Of a DNA stretch of 64,000 bases, positions 51,390 to 63,219 are shown piece by piece. Positions within the stretch are counted from its first letter, which is position 1. The number at the start of each line of letters is the position of its first letter. The DNA comes from Phoebastria nigripes (lineage: Eukaryota > Chordata > Aves > Procellariiformes > Diomedeidae): NCBI GenBank assembly GCA_035582835.1, contig JAYKAV010003110.1, positions 2,640,471 through 2,704,470 on the forward strand, written 5' to 3'. A program made the position numbers and the translations under genes. A model generated the notes under the pieces. The model saw only the letters and a list, made by a program, of their open reading frames with translations, did no database searches and had not been told where the DNA came from.

Positions 51390-51474
51390 CCTTGTCTACA
51401 CTGAGAAAATATACTAGAAAACATGTTAATTAAACAAGATGTTGAGTATAATTTTTCCCTTGGTGTGGACAAGG
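51390..51474. mobile_element. Possible small DNA-transposon-derived element with terminal inverted repeats
   Basis: CCTTGTCTACACTG at 51390-51403 is complementary at 11 of 14 positions to TGGTGTGGACAAGG at 51461-51474, enclosing an AT-rich 57-base interior. Terminal sequences of the form CTTGTCTACAC...GTGTAGACAAG are, from memory, typical of old non-autonomous hAT-like elements in sauropsid genomes. The interior is too short to encode anything, and no target-site duplication is obvious. The related-looking sequence may extend right to about 51560. Coincidental inverted repeat is the alternative. Confidence 0.35.
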
Positions 51475-53970
51475 ATGTCTGTGTTTAAAAATGTGTTAGC
51501 TGATCACAATTAATCCCAGGAGGAGCTCTTGGTTTACCATCGTTACCTAATGCATTTTAGAAGGCGGCTTTTGCGTGCCTACAGGAGGAGCTGGGTCATG
51601 CTCAACATCTTGTTAGGTAACAGTGTTCCTTAACAGATACAACCTGTCAGTGTAGCACTGCTATCTGGAAACTGAGGAATAGCAGGGTTGGGAACAGTGA
51701 TTATCTTGCTTTCAAAAAACCCCAGGACTTCAGCAGCAGGTCGAAATTTCTGATGTTTGGCCTGTAGCATTTGTGCTGAAAGTGGTCAGTGTTCTTGGAC
51801 TTCTCTCCATGAAAGCAATTCAGTCTGTGTTGAATTCATAATGGCTTCTTGATTGTATAGCAAACTAGTATGTTAATCTTCAAGGTTTCAAGTAAAGGTT
51901 ACTCAAGTGCTGGAGAATCACATCCTAGATGTGTGGAAGACAGGAGCTGGAAATGAGTGTTTTGGGCAGCATNTCATCTAGACCGGCTGTTGCTCAGCTG
52001 TAAATCCCCTTCAGCTTCCCAAGTGTCAATCCACAGACCTAGGAATGCGCTCATGCTCAATACTCACATCAGACAGTTCAAACTGCTCATCTTTGGTGCT
52101 GACAATGCTTACCTAGTATCTGCATGATTTCACTGCTCCCTGCCCAGCTAAAGAAAGCATTATTATTTCCACATGGTAAACTGTTCAGTTCTATTGCAAA
52201 TATAAAAGACAAGTAATTATATTCTATTATTTTTGCCGAGCTGAAAATTGGGTTACAGCAGTCAAGTGAATAAAGATAGAAAATGGTATGGATCCTCTTA
52301 AATAGTCACGCCATGAATACAAGATACTCAAACCTAAGTTGTGATTATACCTAGGCACACATGCATAAACCTTTATATGCCTTTGAAAGGGCAAATTTCA
52401 CCTTGTGATAATACATGCACATACAAGTACTGAGAGGTTATTGTAGTAATAAACCAACATTTGCAATGCAGCATTTGCCAATAAGGAACGTATTGTGAAG
52501 GTCTTAATGTTTGCCTTGATGTCCCAGGTACTTTGTTAAAAAAATGAANAAATAAAGGTTGTTAAAAAAACTAACATTATTCTTATATTTTAGTTCCCTT
52601 TTTGACTTATTTTTATTGGATCTTTAAATTGAAGAGGAATGGTCCTATCAAGCTATTGTACTTCCCTTTCACAGTAGTTCTACCATAGTATGGGCTTTTT
52701 TTTTCAGTCTAACACACAGTCAAGCTGATAGATGTAGATTCAATGTGAGTGGAACAGGTGTAACTATGCTAGCCAAAACCATGGGTCCTCAATCCACAAT
52801 ATGTACCTATCTCATATTTAGCAGAATTCTGTAATAATTTACCAATGTATTTCTTGCCTCTGGGTAAAAAATATCTAGCTTTAATGTTTAAAGTATGAAT
52901 GCAAACTACTCTAAATTTAGCACAATTTTATTCATTGTTTGCTTTTCACAATGTTTTTGGCACAATCAGCCAAATCAGTATATTATGCTCATGCTGCCAG
53001 GAATAACGACATCTTTATACTTACTGTTGCCTAGAATCCAGCTCAGCGAATCATTTAATGTGCTTCAATTAATCTGCTCAATGCTCATTTACGTTCTCTG
53101 AGTATTGTTTGCTGAATAAAAACAAAGGTCATCCTTCCAGTTTAATTTGAATTTTTTATTTGCTGCTTATTTTAAAATGAAAAAAATAAGTCCTTGGTTC
53201 ACAGGCCTACCAACTTGATTAACCTCATGTCTATGACTTGACTGCAGAAATACTTATATATCTGCCATTAGACAAATCTATGACAATTTGGAGGATCAAG
53301 TTAGTTTTAAATTATGTATAGTTAAATACATCTATAGTAAGACTAGGAGGAAATGTCAAATCACCCAGGAAAAATCAGTGGCTAGTCACAGAGGATCTTC
53401 TACTACATCTACATCTCTTTGGAAGAAAGGTTCTTCCAGACTCCAATAGCATACAGCACTTTTATAGGCAAGCAATTCCAACTGCACTACTCACATGGAG
53501 CCTTTTTGAGGTAAAATGCCATGTAGAAATGTTCTTTGTATGGTAAGACCTATAAAATTTGCATTTATGGCATAGTCAAAAAGGCAATCGACATGACCAT
53601 TTTAAAACTCCAGACTTTTCACACCTTTACTTGATCTTAAAATACCAAAGCTGTTCCAGTGGGGCTGAATACCATGGAGAGTTTGATTATGCAGTCAAAC
53701 AATGCAACATTTAGGTACTGACACAAAAGATAACAGAGCAAAACACAGCACACAACATAAAAAAAAGCAAATATTTTCTCTAATATTCTTAAATATTGTT
53801 GAGGCACTATGGCATGTATCTCCAGATTTTACCATTTAGAATGTTACAGGAATTTGCTTCACCTTAATTTCCATTTCCATTCCTATTGAAAAATAATAAT
53901 AAAAAAATTAAGATAATCAAACAATTATCAAAAAATATACTGAGTTGGACTCGCAAATATTTCTGGGCAA
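51475..53970. other. Unique AT-rich non-coding sequence
   Basis: No gene recognised. Isolated Ns lie at 51973 and 52549. The stretch 51500-51800 is somewhat G+C-richer. The frame at 52895-53101 has no recognisable domain. Confidence 0.5.
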
Positions 53971-53992
53971 AGTCACTTTTTCCAAAGTGACT
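53971..53992. repeat. Perfect 9-bp hairpin palindrome
   Basis: AGTCACTTT (53971-53979), a 4-base loop TTCC, then AAAGTGACT (53984-53992), the exact reverse complement. It contains AGTCA/TGACT half-sites resembling bZIP (AP-1-type) cores. No transcription context is known. Confidence 0.75.
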
Positions 53993-54399
53993 AGCAATAA
54001 AGAGTTGGTTATATAGCTAACTGATTTTTTTTTTTCTTTATTTAGTCTTTCTACATCCTTTACTGATGTTGTATTGACATTAATGCTTGGACTTATAAAA
54101 TAAACACTTGCAATTTACAAACTTAAATATCTGAGTCTCTAGACACAAGTGAAAGGCTATATATTGTGTAAATTCTCCATAAATTCTTCAGCAAGTATTA
54201 CGTGCTATTATGTCACTCACATATGACATATTCTTTCCATCATGTGTGTCTGAAAAGGAAGTTTTTTAAATCATGATTGAAGGGACCACTGAGGTCAGCA
54301 CTGGGTTACACGATGTTTGTGTCGCTACAGCTTTAGATATTTCAATGCATATTGAATCAATATTCCTGCAATGAAAATGTGTAACCTATATTTTCTTTG

Positions 54400-54870
54400 C
54401 TGTTATAATAAAATGCTTCTCAATAAACTTGTTTTCATATGAAGTTTGCTCATTCATATGTCCCAGAGCCGTTGTAATCTTCATTGCTAATGCTGATCTA
54501 AGAGCATGGACATTATTCTATTTCTTGACACATTTAAAGTTCTCTAATGAATAAAGCAAACAGCTTATGGCTGCTTGGACTGTCACTCGATTGCCCCGGA
54601 GGGCTTTAATGTCTTTAAAATAGGCCTCCTAGTTTGTATTTAACTACCTTGTCCACAGAGGTCTGAGGGGTAGAGCAGATCAAAGATGTGCTGGAAACAT
54701 AAAAAGCAGCTGTCCTTCATTTACCTTTAATTAGCTACATCTGACCAGATTCTTTATGGGCTCTTTGCCACACATTCAACAGTCTATAAGCCTTCTGACC
54801 TGTCCTTGAGGACTTAACAAGAATTTCAACAAAATGCAAATTTAAAATATTAAGTACAGGACATTGAAAA
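54400..54870. promoter_or_regulatory. Candidate conserved non-coding element (unverified)
   Basis: This stretch is free of simple repeats and open frames. It retains CpG-containing motifs inside otherwise AT-rich DNA (for example ACTCGATTGCCCCGGAGG) and includes a TTTAATTAGC homeodomain-type site near 54727. These traits are common in vertebrate distal enhancers, but they are not specific. The call is inference only, since conservation cannot be seen in a single sequence. Confidence 0.2.
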
Positions 54871-57800
54871 AATCTTTGGTCTCACTATGGAAATACTACC
54901 TGAGGCAATATTATTTTGAATTTATCTGCAAAAGCTACAAATTGCTCAGTATTTGGAGGGTCAAAATGGAATGGTTCCTGAGCTTAGATTTAGTTATTTA
55001 TGGTTCTTTGTGTACTACTCAACATTGCAATGAATAAGTATCACACAACAAGGAATCCTAAAGAAAACTGAAAGGCAAGCAAGCACCTCTTTGGCTAGCA
55101 CAGTATGCTGCACTTCCAGGAGCTGTGGCACTCTTTATAAAGTAAGTCACATACCTGCCCTCCCCAGTACCCTTTTTTTACATAGATCCCATTACTTAGA
55201 GACCTCTCTACTTAGCACAGAATGCACACCAATTTCCAGTAGGATTTTGACTAAGGAGAATGTTCTGTCATTACTGCAGGATCAATAAGCAGTTCTTGTA
55301 TGTTACAGCCCAGTAGTCAGGACTGCACTAAATGTTTGTATCATCAAACTAAGGCCCTTACGGAATAAAAAAGCTGTTTAACACATCCACTAGAGTGTAT
55401 GCTAAACGACTCCAGTTATTGGTACTTGATCACACAGAGCATTATACAAAGCCACTGAGGTGGATGGAGAGCGCCTCTTCAAATTCTCTGGATTTTGGGT
55501 TAGGTCCTTTCACAAAGGATTAGCTAACAACAGAAGAAACTATATAAAAGACACATACGCAAAGTAGAAAGTTTTCGAAAACTGATTCTGTAGTCTAAAC
55601 TATCCTTTGATCTCTTTCTGTGTATGTAATAGCAATTTGTAACCTCCATATTCTTTTCCAAAATGTCAACCTTTCAGTTTTCCCTAAGAAAGTTTTAATT
55701 AATCACTTCTCCAAACAAGTTAGCACGCCTTCAGAGACAGTAGTGGTGAGGTACATAAACAGTCAAGTAGCTTCCTCAATATATGTACAGTAGCTAGCAA
55801 GCAGGTGTGGCTAGAAGCCAAACTTTATTCTTCAAGAAAAGTCTATACTATGAGCAGTATACAGAAGTAACTTTCTACCAAACTATGAACCTTGAGGGAT
55901 TATCGTTACACCTCAATTTTACTCTTCACAAAGTTCTTTTCTAGTATCGTACCAAGTATTTGACCCAAACTGTATAGTTGAAAGCTAGACTTACTCATCA
56001 TTTACTTCAAGAGGCATGCATCTTCCATCTTTCGTTTAAGAGATTTGATTTAAAACAGGAGTCAAATCTATTTCCATATATAACTAAAGGAGAAACATGC
56101 ATAAACAAAATAAAATTAAGGGGATTTAAAAACCAATTCAACATGCTTACTTTTGTCACATACTTCTTAAAGTTAAGAATAATTGAGTAGTTATTAACGA
56201 GACATGGATTTTTCCATCTTTTGTACCATCAATATAAACATATATTGAAGTATCTAGATGTATGACTAATGAAATTACAGTAGCAGTTCCAGCTCAGGTG
56301 AAGAAAGCAAACAGGAATGGGTATATTAATGCTGAATGTGTAATATAGATAATGGTAATTTTCTATGCATTACTCCATGTTACACTGAAAATACTTCATC
56401 TTTGACTGGGACACTCCTGAGGCCCAAAAATTTCAGACTAGAACTCTGTACAGAGTCAAAGGTCAAAGAAAAGCTTGCCCAAAGACAAACCTAACACCAG
56501 GAATGGAAATGTTCCTAAAAGATTACCATTACAAAGCACTTATATAATGTAGAGTAAAACCTTATTTTTCTTCTGAATCAACGAACATAAATCATTCTTC
56601 TAGGTAAAAATATACTAAATAGTTAAATAAAAGCACATAAAAATTTTGTCAAAAATATACACGCAAGACGTGTTTGAGACCCTTAGAGCAGCCTGCTTTG
56701 GAATAGCTGCTGACTCAACAATGCTATGAATAAACAGAAGTGCAAAAAACATATTGTGAAGTCTCTTACTCTGGGATGAACCATCCAGGCACAAAGTGAC
56801 CAGATATCCTAGGGTGAGACTCTCCCTCATTTTCCTCACTAAATTTCAACAGCTTCAATTTCTTGCTTGTATGAGCAGAAACATTTCAGAAATATCAAAG
56901 AAGGATAAATCCTGTTTGCATCTTTTGTTCACATCTATGAGTAATATTTTATACAAAATATACCCAAGAATAAAGTATATATGCTGTAAAACACTACTTA
57001 CGATTATGAACTTATGTTTCAAATAAGTGATGTTACCCCACATGTAGTACATGGAAATACACGGAACTTGGCAAAAATAATAGCTAATTTGCCATCAGGG
57101 GAAAGCTCAGTATTGGATGGCCATTGCCTGGAGAGTGAGACAACTGACCACAAATAAAAGCAAAAATTTCAGAATTAGCTTATAATGAGATGTAGGTTTG
57201 AACAATTGCTGTACCTTAGCATATCAAATTGTGTCCATTTTAGTTTTGCAGAATGGCTTTCTAGCACTGTCTTTGCTAATCTATATATGAATGACTTTTC
57301 TGAAAAAGTTGTGGTTCCCATCAAGATAGCTGTAACAGTTTTTTTCCAACTTCTCCACTAGTTGCTGCAATGTAAACTGAACAATCCCTGATTTTTCCAT
57401 TGGCTGTGAAACAACTCCATGGCTGATAAGGCTTTATAAAATTTTTATGAAAACCTAAACTATCTTTAGTTCCCTGCCTAGTGAAAACATATTTATAATA
57501 CAATCCAAAAGTATAGGTAAACCACTGTTGTACAAATGTCATAAGTCAATGCCAGATGGCTACTGAAGAACTTTCTTAAAACAGGCTCTTTTTACTGTTT
57601 AACAATGAATACTACTTAAAAGCATATTTAAGACAATATTTTTTCCCATTTCAATTGCTATAATTTAGACTCAAATTACATTTTCTTCATTCCTCTTAAT
57701 CTTTAATATCGAAGATTAAATTTAATGGGATTTTTCCACTTTACTGGGAAAAACAGTGACAAAATTATAACCATACCAAAACCCAGCTACACAACAGAAA

Positions 57801-60512
57801 ACCTTAATCTTTTACAGAGCTAAAATTAGCTATTTCACAAATGTGGCTCATTGTAGTAATTATTTCACTTAATTAAAAAAACCCCAAACATTAAGGCTGT
57901 AGAAGTTTAGATTTTCATCCAGTGTTTGAATATTCCTGAGATTTTCAAATACATTGTTTGTTGGTTTTTTTGCCTCTAGCCGTAGTTATAACATTACCTG
58001 ATGACAAAAGAATACATTACTGTTAAAATTAGGTTAATTGAGTGCCATTTTAATATTTGGATTTTCATTAAAAATTTTGTACTTATCATTTGCAGGCAGT
58101 GCTCATCAATTTCATAGTACTTTACACAGGTAACTGGAAATTGAATAATTTTGCACTACAAAAAAAAAATCTCATCTTTGATTTGTTGATGTCCAAAATT
58201 TCCACTGAAGATTGTAAACATTTTTTTTCTACAATGGAGAAAGGATCAAATTCCAAACGATGTCTCAAGAAGAATATATTCAACCTTCATGTATCAAAGC
58301 AAAGTAGTATTGCGGTAGGCATAGTTCTGCAAAGAGATCTAAAACTATATGCATCTTTCTTATTCTTCTCCAATGTCCCACCAATATTAATGACACTTAC
58401 TGTAGGATTACAATACCAGTATTAATCCCAATTACAAAATGAGGCCTAAAACAAGTGCTTTGTATAAAAAGATATTCAGGACCCAATTCTCTGCTTATTA
58501 AAATGGAAGCAGCTTCCTAGCATTTCAGAGAAGTCTGCTAATGCATACCAATAAGGAACTGGACTCTTGGTGCCAAGGCTACTAAAACACAATGACTGAT
58601 TATCAAGTATCTTTGGATAGAATAAAAAAAGAGATAAAATATTTTCTTGAATGTGACCTGTATACACAATGCTGTCAAATATTCTAGGGTCTTCTACTGC
58701 TTGCATTTTTTGTTGAATTCTATGTTGTGGCAACAGGTGATGACAGCACCACTATTTTGTGTTATTTTAGCAGTCACTGGTCTTCCCAGTATTTTTCACC
58801 ACTCCCATTTGCTGGCAGTATATCATGGCAAAGTTTCAAGAGAAATCTACTCTGAAGCTGTGTATTAACTGGGAAATGTCAACATGCAAAGCCACGTCTA
58901 GAATTAACCTGTCTTTAACATTTTCAGGCACCCACACCCTCTCTTCTTTCCAAAACTTAATTACATCAGCAGCTTGCCAGCATTAAAAAAACAAAACAAA
59001 ACAAACACCAAAGAAGCAAAAGATGGGGAAAAGGTGTAGCTGTATTTAACAGAAAGAGCAATAATCCTCCAACAGAGGTGCAGAGGCTGGTAACACTGAA
59101 CTTGCCAAGAGACAAACGTCTTAAAAATAATAAATACCACCAGCTGAGAAGGAATAATTTTCCACTGAAAGTATGAGGACTTACTACCACCAACTGTATT
59201 GATAGATACTTTCAACTTCTTCCTTTGAGAAAATATCTGATTTTTATTGGTCAGGTAGCAAATGCCCTTGTTCTGGTATGCTGAAAGTAATTATGAATTC
59301 CTAAGGATCCTTTCTCACAGAAGACGCATTTCCTCCACTAAGTTTTATAAAACGACATTTTTTTTCAGAACAAAATGAATCCACAAAACAAGTGAGGATT
59401 GTATAATTCCCTGTTTATTTCTTTAATACAAGCTCTAATCACTGACAGGTGGTCAGTTACATGTAAAGTAAAAAAGGATAACTACAAGTCTCAATATAGC
59501 TACGGTGTTTTTAGAGGGACTTCATCACTTGTAGAGAATGCCTCTGCCACAGCATAGTGGGCCACACTACTGTTGATAATAGGGAAGCTATATATCCCTT
59601 AGTCATGTCCATCCTTTCCCTGCAAAAATATTTGTATTGGAGCTAGGTCATGTAATGCAATCAGCATCTGAAAACTATTCTACAGATCCAAGTTTTTGGC
59701 ATCTAAACAGTGGATATCCTGCAGTGCAAAGTCAACCCTTCATTGTCCAAATCTCTCTTCTCTCCACATCATCTTGAACTAGACAATATAATCCATCCTC
59801 TTCACATAATCATTAAAAAAACCCAGGAAAATTAGAGTTCCTGTATACTGGCAAGTTCAAGTATTGTTCTCTTGTCAAGCTGTGAAAGTTAAGAACAGGT
59901 AGACCTGTGAAATCCACTCTGTAAGGATCAGAACCAGCTTGAGTGTTTGCAGGAGGCAAATGATGACATATGCTTCTTCTACACTATGACATCAAAGAAG
60001 CAAAAATTGTCTGCAAAGTTCCTAAAGACACAGCATTTGCACTTTACATTATTATTAGAGGACTGTGACTAAAAGACTCAACTAATCCATTTAATTCCTT
60101 TTTGCTACCTTGTTATATCTATATTTGCAATTAATTAAGCACAACAGAAATGGGTGACAAGATTAAAGCAATTACTGCTGAGGCCTCAAAACACCTACAT
60201 TACATACAGTCTTACTTAAAACCAGATTTTGTCTTATGTTTTGGTTTGGTTTGGACTCCTTGTCCCTGTTAGGGTTTGAAGAGTGCTTGGTGAACTGACA
60301 GCAGAGCAGCCAGTTTCATTCCCTTCAAAGGAATCTAGTTCATCTTCACCATACTGCACTGTGNACTGAACCACACTTCTGCTCCAAAGTAAAAAGCCAA
60401 TGTAGACACAGCCTGGTATAGCCTTCATATTGACACAAGCCTCCTNTTGTTCACTAGAACTAGACAGATTTCCTCGTTAAGTATCGGTACAGCTTTTCAA
60501 GCATTCTTCATT
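54871..60512. other. Unique AT-rich non-coding sequence
   Basis: About 5.6 kb with no recognised gene. Short A-runs lie near 58161 and a CAAAA-type simple run near 58985-59006. A GGTTTGGTTTGG run lies near 60242-60253, and isolated Ns at 60364 and 60446. Frames of up to 111 codons (58090-58425) have no recognisable motif. Confidence 0.5.
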
Positions 60513-60513
60513 G

Positions 60514-61402
60514 CCGGTCACGAGCGGTGTTCCCCAGGGCTCTGTTTTGGGGCCAGTCTTGTTCAATATCTTTATCAACGCTCTGGATGAGGGGATTGAG
60601 TGCTCCCTCAGTAAGTTTGCAGATGACACCAAGCTGGGCAGGAGTGTCGATCTGCTCGAGGGTAGGAAGGCTCTGCAGAGGGACCTGGACAGGCTGGATC
60701 GATGGGCTGAGGCCAACTGTATGAGGTTCAACAAGGCCAAGTGCCNNNNNNNNNNNNNNNNNNNNNNNNNNNNNNNNNNNNNNNNNNNNNNNNNNNNNNN
60801 NNNNNNNNNNNNNNNNNNNNNNNNNNNNNNNNNNNNNNNNNNNNNNNNNNNNNNNNNNNNNNNNNNNNNNNNNNNNNNNNNNNNNNNNNNNNNNNNNNNN
60901 NNNNNNNNNNNNNNNNNNNNNNNNNNNNNNNNNNNNNNNNNNNNNNNNNNNNNNNNNNNNNNNNNNNNNNNNNNNNNNNNNNNNNNNNNNNNNNNNNNNN
61001 NNNNNNNNNNNNNNNNNNNNNNNNNNNNNNNNNNNNNNNNNNNNNNNNNNNNNNNNNNNNNNNNNNNNNNNNNNNNNNNNNNNNNNNNNNNNNNNNNNNN
61101 NNNNNNNNNNNNNNNNNNNNNNNNNNNNNNNNNNNNNNNNNNNNNNNNNNNNNNNNNNNNNNNNNNNNNNNNNNNNNNNNNNNNNNNNNNNNNNNNNNNN
61201 NNNNNNNNNNNNNNNNNNNNNNNNNNNNNNNNNNNNNNNNNNNNNNNNNNNNNNNNNNNNNNNNNNNNNNNNNNNNNNNNNNNNNNNNNNNNNNNNNNNN
61301 NNNNNNNNNNNNNNNNNNNNNNNNNNNNNNNNNNNNNNNNNNNNNNNNNNNNNNNNNNNNNNNNNAAGACGTGTAGATGAGGCGCTTAGGGACATGGTTT
61401 AG
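60514..61402 (+). pseudogene. CR1 ORF2 fragment of copy B
   Basis: The frame from 60514 reads [20 protein letters not shown] and continues through the catalytic FADDTKLG to FNKAKC at the gap edge. It keeps the family residue P where copy A has L (VLGPV versus VLGLV). After the gap the family frame reads [11 protein letters not shown] from 61367 and stops at TAG 61400-61402. The frames before and after are out of register by one across 620 Ns. A 637-base gap, the length inferred from copy A after correcting its 1-base deletion, would restore register. The endonuclease and start are absent by truncation, so the copy is not functional. Confidence 0.85.
60746..61365. other. Assembly gap of 620 N inside CR1 copy B
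   Basis: A continuous run of N. The corresponding interval in copy A is 49487-50122, 636 bases, so the stated gap size is close to what should be missing. Any open frames reported across it on either strand are artefacts. Confidence 0.98.
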
Positions 61403-61505
61403 TGGGCATGGTGGTGTTGGGTTGACGGCTGGACTCGATGATCTTAGAGGTCTTTTCCAACCTTAATGATTCTATGATTCTATTCTATGATTCTATGATT
61501 CTGTG

Positions 61506-61606
61506 TAACTCAAGGATATGAGAAATAGGGAAAACAAGCTAGAACAGAAAGAGAACTTAAGAAGACTAAAAGTCAATAAAATATCACAAGACACATCAGA
61601 AGTTTG
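61506..61606. other. Short unique flank of CR1 copy B
   Basis: A-rich unique DNA directly downstream of the CR1 tail. Nothing recognised. Confidence 0.5.
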
Positions 61607-61632
61607 TGAAGACACACTTTTGTGTGTCTTCA
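61607..61632. repeat. Perfect 11-bp hairpin with TTTT loop
   Basis: TGAAGACACAC (61607-61617), loop TTTT, then GTGTGTCTTCA (61622-61632), the exact reverse complement. It lies about 100 bases downstream of the CR1 copy B tail. The stem is too short for a microRNA precursor and no flanking pairing was seen, so it is listed as a palindrome only. Confidence 0.85.
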
Positions 61633-63219
61633 AAGACTATAATTGAACTATAAAGTTGGTTGAAGTTTATCTGTGGGTCAGATAAACGGAGGGCATCAAT
61701 ACGAGAATGTGAGATCCATAAAGGGAACTCAAGAAACTTTAAGAAGTATATCAAAAGTGCATTTTTTGGTGTTACTTGCTTTCTAGGATCTAAATCCGAT
61801 CTTTTTCTGAAGCTCAAAGATAAGATTGAAAGCATCGGTGTGCATGTCAGGATGATGGCTAATACAAATATTCTCTAAGAAAGTTTACAATAGATACACA
61901 AAATATAGTGTACTGTAAAAGAAATATGAAACTTTCAGGGCAAAATGCTAGACTAGAAGAGCAGAATGAAGGACAGAACACAGTAAGTTTATTCTCCGCA
62001 CTCTTCTCCCCACATAAATCTTTTAAGTAGACTATCAGTGGAGTTTATTAAGATTTTCAGCCAAAAACTCTGGTGAAAAATTTCAATATTTAACAAAATT
62101 TTGAAAATTTATAGCCTAATGTTTCATATCTGAGAAAAGGCAAAAATATATGAGGTATTTGACGCATTACATTTCAGTACTTTAAAAATGAAACATTTTA
62201 GAAATCCCTTCACTGTGAACATTTTAAATGACATGGAAGTTTTTTTCTATAGTTTTGGTTCACTGAAAATGTAGGGGAAAGGTTTTTTTGTGAAACAAAG
62301 AAAAATACATTTATTTATTTTCCCAAACTGCCAGTGAACATACCTGCTCTGCTCTAGAGCTAATTCTCTGATCAGTTTTGATGTGATATGAAAGAAAAAG
62401 AAGAGGCAATCTGGCTTTTGAGCTACTGTGCAGCTCATCTACCGGTGTTACATCACATCACTGGCAGTAGGACAGCACTGTGGATTCAGGGTGGGCTGCT
62501 GTGTGATACTAATGTCTGATTAGAGCCTAGATTAATTCCATAATACAGTGGAGTTTTGCTGTGTCAGGAAACCACTGTTATCTTCTATTTCTGAAATTTT
62601 CTTAGAGTTCCTTGTTTTCACACTTCTCCACACCTTCTGGCACTCAACCAAATAAAGCATTGGCAGTACGCTGATTTGGAAGTCCAAAGACTGGCTACCC
62701 TTTACGTGGAACAGGGGAAGGAAAAGCTAATTTATCTCAGTAAGAGGTTGTAAATAGGAGGAAGGCATGGGAAAGCTCTGGGACTGGAAGAAAGAAAATG
62801 GAATTCAGTAATGTCAGGTAGCGTTTGTAAATGAAGTTACACAGAAAGTCTTACACAGAAACCAATGGTCCAGATTTCGTCAAAAGCCACATATAAAGCT
62901 GGATATAGTGAACTGGGGCAAACACCAACACTTAGGCTGAAGAGAGTCTCCCACTGTCCACTTCATATTCAGCTACATGGAAAAAAGGAGCTTTCTGCTA
63001 ATGAAGATAGTGTCAGGGCAGCAGCCTTAGAAGTCACCTTAACTCAAACAGACATTTGTTCATTGCCTGTCCTTCAGCACAGATGTGAACCTGCAACACT
63101 GAAAATTTAGTCTGGAACACAAAGCATTCTTACTGCAACTACTGATGACAACTATTAGCAATATAAATTTTAAGTTGTTATGCTCTTTTCTTGAACACGT
63201 GCTTTTTTATTATGGATTA
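61633..63219. other. Unique AT-rich non-coding sequence
   Basis: About 1.6 kb with no recognised gene or repeat. Open frames at 61660-61878 and 62865-63110 have no recognisable domain. Confidence 0.5.

Larger units (their letters stand above)
60513..61505 (+). mobile_element. CR1 LINE copy B, 5'-truncated, with assembly gap
   Basis: The element starts abruptly at GCCGGTCACGAGCGG within the RT region (60513). It is interrupted by Ns from 60746 to 61365, resumes at the ORF2 end, and finishes with the 3' untranslated box TCTTTTCCAACCTTAATG and a tail of ATTCTATG-type repeats to about 61505. Compared with copy A, the 233 readable 5' bases differ at three positions (plus one N in A). The readable 3' part differs at about three of roughly 105 positions, and the tail has extra repeat units. 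The two are the same young subfamily in opposite orientation. The insertion is independent, since the truncation point and flanks differ. Confidence 0.95.

Noticed and set aside
60508..61395. Long frames on both strands across the gap
   Set aside because: They consist mostly of N. Only the CR1 ORF2 frame on the plus strand is meaningful at the edges.
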